Source: Chloroflexota bacterium (GTDB taxonomy: Bacteria; Chloroflexota; Dehalococcoidia; Lucifugimonadales; UBA3495). From it: a stretch of 56,334 nucleotides of DNA. Each line of letters starts with the position of its first letter. Position 1 is the stretch's first letter. Shown here piece by piece: positions 53,355 to 56,334 of the stretch. The position numbers and the translations under genes are program-made. The stretch spans positions 1 to 56,334 of the forward strand of contig JAPOQH010000076.1 in assembly GCA_026710825.1 (NCBI GenBank), given 5' to 3'. The notes under the pieces are model-generated. The model was not told the origin of the DNA, made no database searches, and worked only from the letters and a program-made list of their open reading frames with translations.

Positions 53355-54664
53355 CAGGACAGGAACCGGGCGAATATGTCGCGCCCGGGGTAGTGGGCAC
53401 GCTCGCCGAGTTCTTCCTCGATTCGGAGCAGGCGGTTGTACTTTGCGAGCCGCTCGGAGCGCGTAATCGACCCGATCTTGATCTGGCCGGCGCCGGTGGC
53501 GACGGCCAGGTCGGCGATGGTGGTGTCCTCGGTTTCGCCCGAACGCGCTGAAATCACCGGCAGGTATCCACGCTGCTGCGCCAGTCGGACGGTTTCAAGC
53601 GTTTCAGTAAGGGTGCCGATCTGGTTGAGCTTGATGAGTACGGCGTTCGCGATACCGGCGTCTGCTCCCTGCGCCAGCCGTTCCGGATTGGTGGTGAAAA
53701 GGTCGTCGCCGATTAGCTGGGTGGTCGCGCCCATCCGTTGGGTCAGGTATTCCCATCCGTCCCAGTCGTCCTCGGACAGGCCGTCCTCGATAGATATGAT
53801 GGGGTAGGTCGCGCTCCAGTGGACCAGGAGGTCGGTCAACTCTGTGGAGGTGAACGAGCGCCCCTCCGCCCGCAGGAGATAATTGTCGTCGTCAGCAACG
53901 AACTCTGTCGCAGCAACATCCATGCCGATGGCGATGTCTCCGTCGCGAGAACAGCGATAGCCGGCGAGTCGGGTGGCGTCGTAGAGGACAGCTAATGCGT
54001 CCTCATGGCAGGGCAACGGCGGGCCGTATCCGCCCTCGTCGGCGACGCCGTAGCGATAAGGACCCGACTGGGAAAAGACGCGACCAACGGCGCGGTAAAC
54101 ATCAACGACCATCCGCAACGCGTCGCTGTAGGTTTCAGCGCCAACGGGGATGGCCAGGAAGTCCTGCATGTCCAGGCCACCGGATGAATGGCGACCACCG
54201 CTGATGATGTTGACCATCGGCACCGGCATGGTTGTGGCGTCCGGCCCGCCCAGGTACCGGTACAACGCTTGACCCGACGCCGATGCCGCCGCATGGGCAG
54301 CCGCTAATGAAACGCCCAGGATCGCGTTCGCGCCGAGGCGGGACTTATTCGACGTGCCGTCCAGTTCGCGCAGAAATTCATCCAGCGCCGGCTGGTCCGT
54401 CGCGTCAATTGAGTCGCACACGGAGGGCGCGATAATGGTGTTGACGGCGGCGACGGCGCGCAGAACCCCCTTGCCCTCATAGCGGCCGGGATCCCCGTCG
54501 CGCAGCTCGATCGCCTCGTGCCGCCCGGTGGAGGCGCCGGAGGGTACGATGGCCCGACCCATCGCTCCGCCGTCCAGGTGAACGTCCACTTCAACGGTGG
54601 GGTTGCCACGCGAGTCGAGAACCTCGCGGGCGCGGACGGCGGCGATGGTGGTCGAGCCGGACAT
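53354..54664 (-). CDS. eno: Enolase
   Basis: Interconverts 2-phosphoglycerate and phosphoenolpyruvate in glycolysis. The 436-residue protein has the N-terminal AREVLDSRGNPTVEV, catalytic acid Glu210 in DEGGYGP, Mg ligands Asp249, Glu293 and Asp320, catalytic base Lys345 in LIKLNQIGT, and the closing RIEEELG. One loop is divergent: the usual GGxHADNNVDIQEFM reads GGRHSSGGLDMQDFL, although the His is kept. The gene follows the bicupin gene by 6 bases and has no obvious ribosome site. Confidence 0.94.
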   Translation of the reverse strand: MSGSTTIAAVRAREVLDSRGNPTVEVDVHLDGGAMGRAIVPSGASTGRHEAIELRDGDPGRYEGKGVLRAVAAVNTIIAPSVCDSIDATDQPALDEFLRELDGTSNKSRLGANAILGVSLAAAHAAASASGQALYRYLGGPDATTMPVPMVNIISGGRHSSGGLDMQDFLAIPVGAETYSDALRMVVDVYRAVGRVFSQSGPYRYGVADEGGYGPPLPCHEDALAVLYDATRLAGYRCSRDGDIAIGMDVAATEFVADDDNYLLRAEGRSFTSTELTDLLVHWSATYPIISIEDGLSEDDWDGWEYLTQRMGATTQLIGDDLFTTNPERLAQGADAGIANAVLIKLNQIGTLTETLETVRLAQQRGYLPVISARSGETEDTTIADLAVATGAGQIKIGSITRSERLAKYNRLLRIEEELGERAHYPGRDIFARFLS

Positions 54665-54670
54665 GGGTGG

Positions 54671-55375
54671 CTAGCCGTGCCCCTCTGACACAATGTCGTT
54701 GAACGTGACTCGCAGCATGGGCGCGTCGGTCTCGTTCTTCCACTGGTGATGCTCATTCGGCGGGACCAGGATGGCGTCGCCGGCGGTGACGGTGTATTCC
54801 TTGCCCGAGATGACTATGGTGCCGGTGCCTTCAAGAATGAACACGGTGTGGTCCCACGTGTGGTTGTGGCCGCCGGTCTCGGGGTGGCTGACCGCGCCGG
54901 GCTGCATGTAGCCGTTGTAGAGCATCAGGTAGTTGGGGCAGCCGTCGCGCCCGCCGAGCATGGTGTGGCCGGTCTCGTCGTTGAGGTCGGCGTGGTTGCG
55001 GATGACCGGCGGGGTGCCGGCGCCGGGCTCGGAACCGCCGGGGCGGGCGTTCCCACTGGAGGCGGCCAGGGGGTTGATCTCGATGCGGCGGATGTCGCTG
55101 TCACCGTCGTTGCGGGTCACGTGGTCAACCATGGGCGGGATGAACATGGCGTCGCCGGCCTTGACCGGATATTCCTTGCCGTCGGCGACCAGGGTGCCGT
55201 TGCCCTCGATGATATAGACCTCGTGCTCCCACTCGTGGATGTGGTGCGAGCTCGTTCCGCCCGGCTCGATGACCGAATAGGCCAGGGTTACGAGGTTGGG
55301 GTTGTCGTCAGCGCTGATGAGGCGGGCAACCGCGCCTTCCGGATAGTCCTTGATGTTGTGGATGATGGGTTCCAT
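54671..55375 (-). CDS. Bicupin (two cupin domains)
   Basis: A 234-residue protein with two cupin beta-barrels. Domain 1: HHIHEWEHEVYIIEGNGTL, then AGDAMFIPPMVDH. Domain 2: HNHTWDHTVFILEGTGTI, then AGDAILVPPNEHH. Both metal-binding motifs (G-x5-HxH-x3-4-E and G-x5-P-x4-H type) look largely intact, although the second replaces the Glu with Asp. Members include oxalate decarboxylases, dioxygenases and isomerases; the substrate is not predictable. AAGGAGAT precedes ATG 55375. It lies directly upstream of eno. Confidence 0.85.
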   Translation of the reverse strand: MEPIIHNIKDYPEGAVARLISADDNPNLVTLAYSVIEPGGTSSHHIHEWEHEVYIIEGNGTLVADGKEYPVKAGDAMFIPPMVDHVTRNDGDSDIRRIEINPLAASSGNARPGGSEPGAGTPPVIRNHADLNDETGHTMLGGRDGCPNYLMLYNGYMQPGAVSHPETGGHNHTWDHTVFILEGTGTIVISGKEYTVTAGDAILVPPNEHHQWKNETDAPMLRVTFNDIVSEGHG

Positions 55376-55424
55376 TGCGAATCTCCTTTTGGGCGTCGGG
55401 TGTAGAGGGGATGCATCCTCGCCG

Positions 55425-55844
55425 TTACAGTTCGTGCCGGTGGCTGTCGTCTCCGCCGCCGCGGTTGGTGGCGTCGGGCGGCAGGGTGATGATGGCGCGG
55501 CGATGAGTGCCCACGCCGATGGTGCGTTCGCCGTCCAGCACTTCGACCTTGAAGTAGAGCCAGCGGCCATCTACCTTCTCCAACTCGGCGTTGGCGACGA
55601 CGGTGACGCCCATGTCGGCGGTGGCGACGTGTCGGATGTTGACCTCGAAGCCGACGGTGGACTGCTCGGGCGGTAGCAGATCAAGGATGGCGCGCTGGGA
55701 GGCCTGCTCCATGGCGCGGATCATCGACGGCGTGCTCAATTTGCCGGTGTGCGGCGCGGTGTTGTGCTCGCACACCAGCACCTCGCGATGTCCGGTGAGG
55801 CCGGGGGTCAGTGAAGGTGGGGCGGTTACGGATTGTTGGGTCAT
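55425..55844 (-). CDS. Hot-dog thioesterase, fluoroacetyl-CoA thioesterase (FlK)-like
   Basis: A 139-residue single hot-dog protein resembling FlK and related acyl-CoA thioesterases: a Thr-containing LSTPSMIRAMEQASQ helix (catalytic Thr/Glu positions) and the later VNIRHVATADMG with the catalytic His. Such enzymes hydrolyse acyl-CoAs or clear toxic ones. Nothing in the window suggests fluoroacetate use, so a general housekeeping thioesterase is more likely. ATG 55844 has GAGGAC about 12 bases upstream. It is the first gene of the run leading to rsmG. Confidence 0.82.
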   Translation of the reverse strand: MTQQSVTAPPSLTPGLTGHREVLVCEHNTAPHTGKLSTPSMIRAMEQASQRAILDLLPPEQSTVGFEVNIRHVATADMGVTVVANAELEKVDGRWLYFKVEVLDGERTIGVGTHRRAIITLPPDATNRGGGDDSHRHEL

Positions 55845-55992
55845 ATGGTTCGGTGAGTCCTCAGGTTGGTATGGGTTAGGTGCGCGGTCATCATAACAGC
55901 GCGAGCGAGGGGCTGCCAGAGTGGGGGAGGGTCGGGCCAAGGCCTTTCGATTATTTGCATGCTGCCGACCCAGTCCGCTCATGGTGCGGAAC

Positions 55993-56037
55993 GTCCGCCT
56001 GAGGCGGGAGCAGCCGCCGGTCCGCCTCTGGCGGGAG
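55993..56037. repeat. Tandem CCGCCTC palindromes
   Basis: Two 18-base near-copies, GTCCGCCTGAGGCGGGAG (55993) and GTCCGCCTCTGGCGGGAG (56020), start 27 bases apart. Each is a small hairpin of the CCGCC/GGCGG type. Confidence 0.55.
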
Positions 56038-56070
56038 CCTATCGCATATCTTCCTATCGCAACGCAGTCC

Positions 56071-56103
56071 GCTCATCCTGAGCCTGTCGAAGGATGCGCC
56101 TCC
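56071..56103. repeat. REP-like dispersed repeat, copy 2
   Basis: The same element as at 15206-15236 (GCTCATCCTGAGC...GTCGAAGGATG), differing at a few positions. The CAGTCCGCTCAT segment that leads into it occurs again at about 55971, suggesting a decayed neighbouring copy. Confidence 0.6.
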
Positions 56104-56334
56104 CGCTCGAACCTCGTACACGCGAATACTATCGCGCCCCTACCCTCGCCCAAACCAACTAACAGCCCTGACCCACTGACACTTCCCCCTTGCCCCTGCC
56201 ATCCACCCATCCGTACCATTTAACTTAACGATCCAACCACCAAACCGCCCAACTCCATCCCGGCGCCCAACCCAAATGCGGCATCCGCAATCCTGAAGAT
56301 CCTCCAACCTCGGTAATCCCGATTCTGACAACCA

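Larger units (their letters stand above)
55845..56334. other. Intergenic tail with repeats
   Basis: No gene is supported in these 490 bases. Two repeat elements (55993-56037 and 56071-56103) are described separately. The stretch from about 56125 to 56260 is C-rich and G-poor on the plus strand and has no recognisable feature. Confidence 0.5.

Noticed and set aside
56104..56334. Possible gene in the C-rich tail (minus-strand 63-codon frame at 56140-56331)
   Set aside because: Low-complexity Gly/Arg/Trp-rich translation with no ribosome site, best explained by strand base skew.

Overview
The window is about 56 kb of GC-rich (roughly 60%) bacterial chromosome. It reads as an environmental member of the Chloroflexota, probably of the SAR202/Dehalococcoidia kind. 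This is inferred from a YYY/DUF2298 membrane protein (a family typical of Chloroflexi and archaea), DUF2203, paired HAS-barrel proteins with a HerA-like ATPase, DUF1800/DUF1501 proteins, and many lipid- and organic-acid-degrading enzymes. No rRNA, phage, transposase or CRISPR array is visible. There is one tRNA, tRNA-Asn(GTT).

Layout. 0.4-8 kb: ligA, then on the minus strand an FMN/F420-type flavin protein and a block DsbA-like protein -> rnc -> ftsY -> YYY protein. The DsbA-like gene is the most striking locus. It has a strong Shine-Dalgarno and ATG at 8060, an in-frame TGA at codon 14 exactly where the thioredoxin-fold active-site Cys belongs, no Cys anywhere else, and a foldable hairpin directly 3' of the TGA. 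It is probably an unannotated selenoprotein. 8.3-15.2 kb (+): a two-subunit TPP decarboxylase like sulfopyruvate decarboxylase, then a 2-oxoacid dehydrogenase operon (E1 alpha, E1 beta, E2), lipB (supplies the lipoyl group for E2) and a GMC oxidoreductase. 15.3-19.8 kb: an aminotransferase (+), then crotonase -> ATP sulfurylase -> MaoC-like protein on the minus strand. 20-28.9 kb: NYN-domain protein and threonine synthase, an IMPase-family phosphatase, an SDR, a small TPR protein, a thiolase-like/DUF35 pair, a small membrane ORF, a duplicated EthD-type protein and an acyl-CoA-dehydrogenase-like flavoprotein. 29.2-34.1 kb (+): DUF1800, DUF1501 and NHL-repeat proteins, all without export signals, then a membrane-anchored protein with two Ig-like repeats. 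34.2-40.7 kb (-): a branched-chain amino-acid-type ABC transporter, livK-livH-livM-livG-livF, in which LivK is two complete binding proteins fused in tandem and LivH is enlarged by about 130-160 residues. 41.1-45.7 kb: TPR lipoprotein-like protein, tRNA-Asn, HAS-barrel protein plus HerA-like ATPase, panC. 45.7-47.7 kb: a lower-GC insert with a HicB-like protein and a DUF262/HNH (GmrSD-like) defence gene. 47.8-56 kb: aldehyde dehydrogenase, S1C-type protease lipoprotein, DUF2203 and trmI in a 20-bp divergent arrangement, AcuC-like deacetylase, and the minus-strand run thioesterase -> bicupin -> eno -> rsmG.

Regulation and repeats. TATAAT-like -10 boxes precede many genes, several so close to the start codon that the mRNAs should be nearly leaderless (trmI, the IMPase gene, the TPR gene at 41.1 kb). 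Two clear Rho-independent terminators follow the NHL gene and livK. Four related GGGGC-stem hairpins sit at gene ends, three of them between convergent genes, and two copies of a REP-like element lie in intergenic DNA. All functional statements rest on reading motifs by eye; no database search was run.
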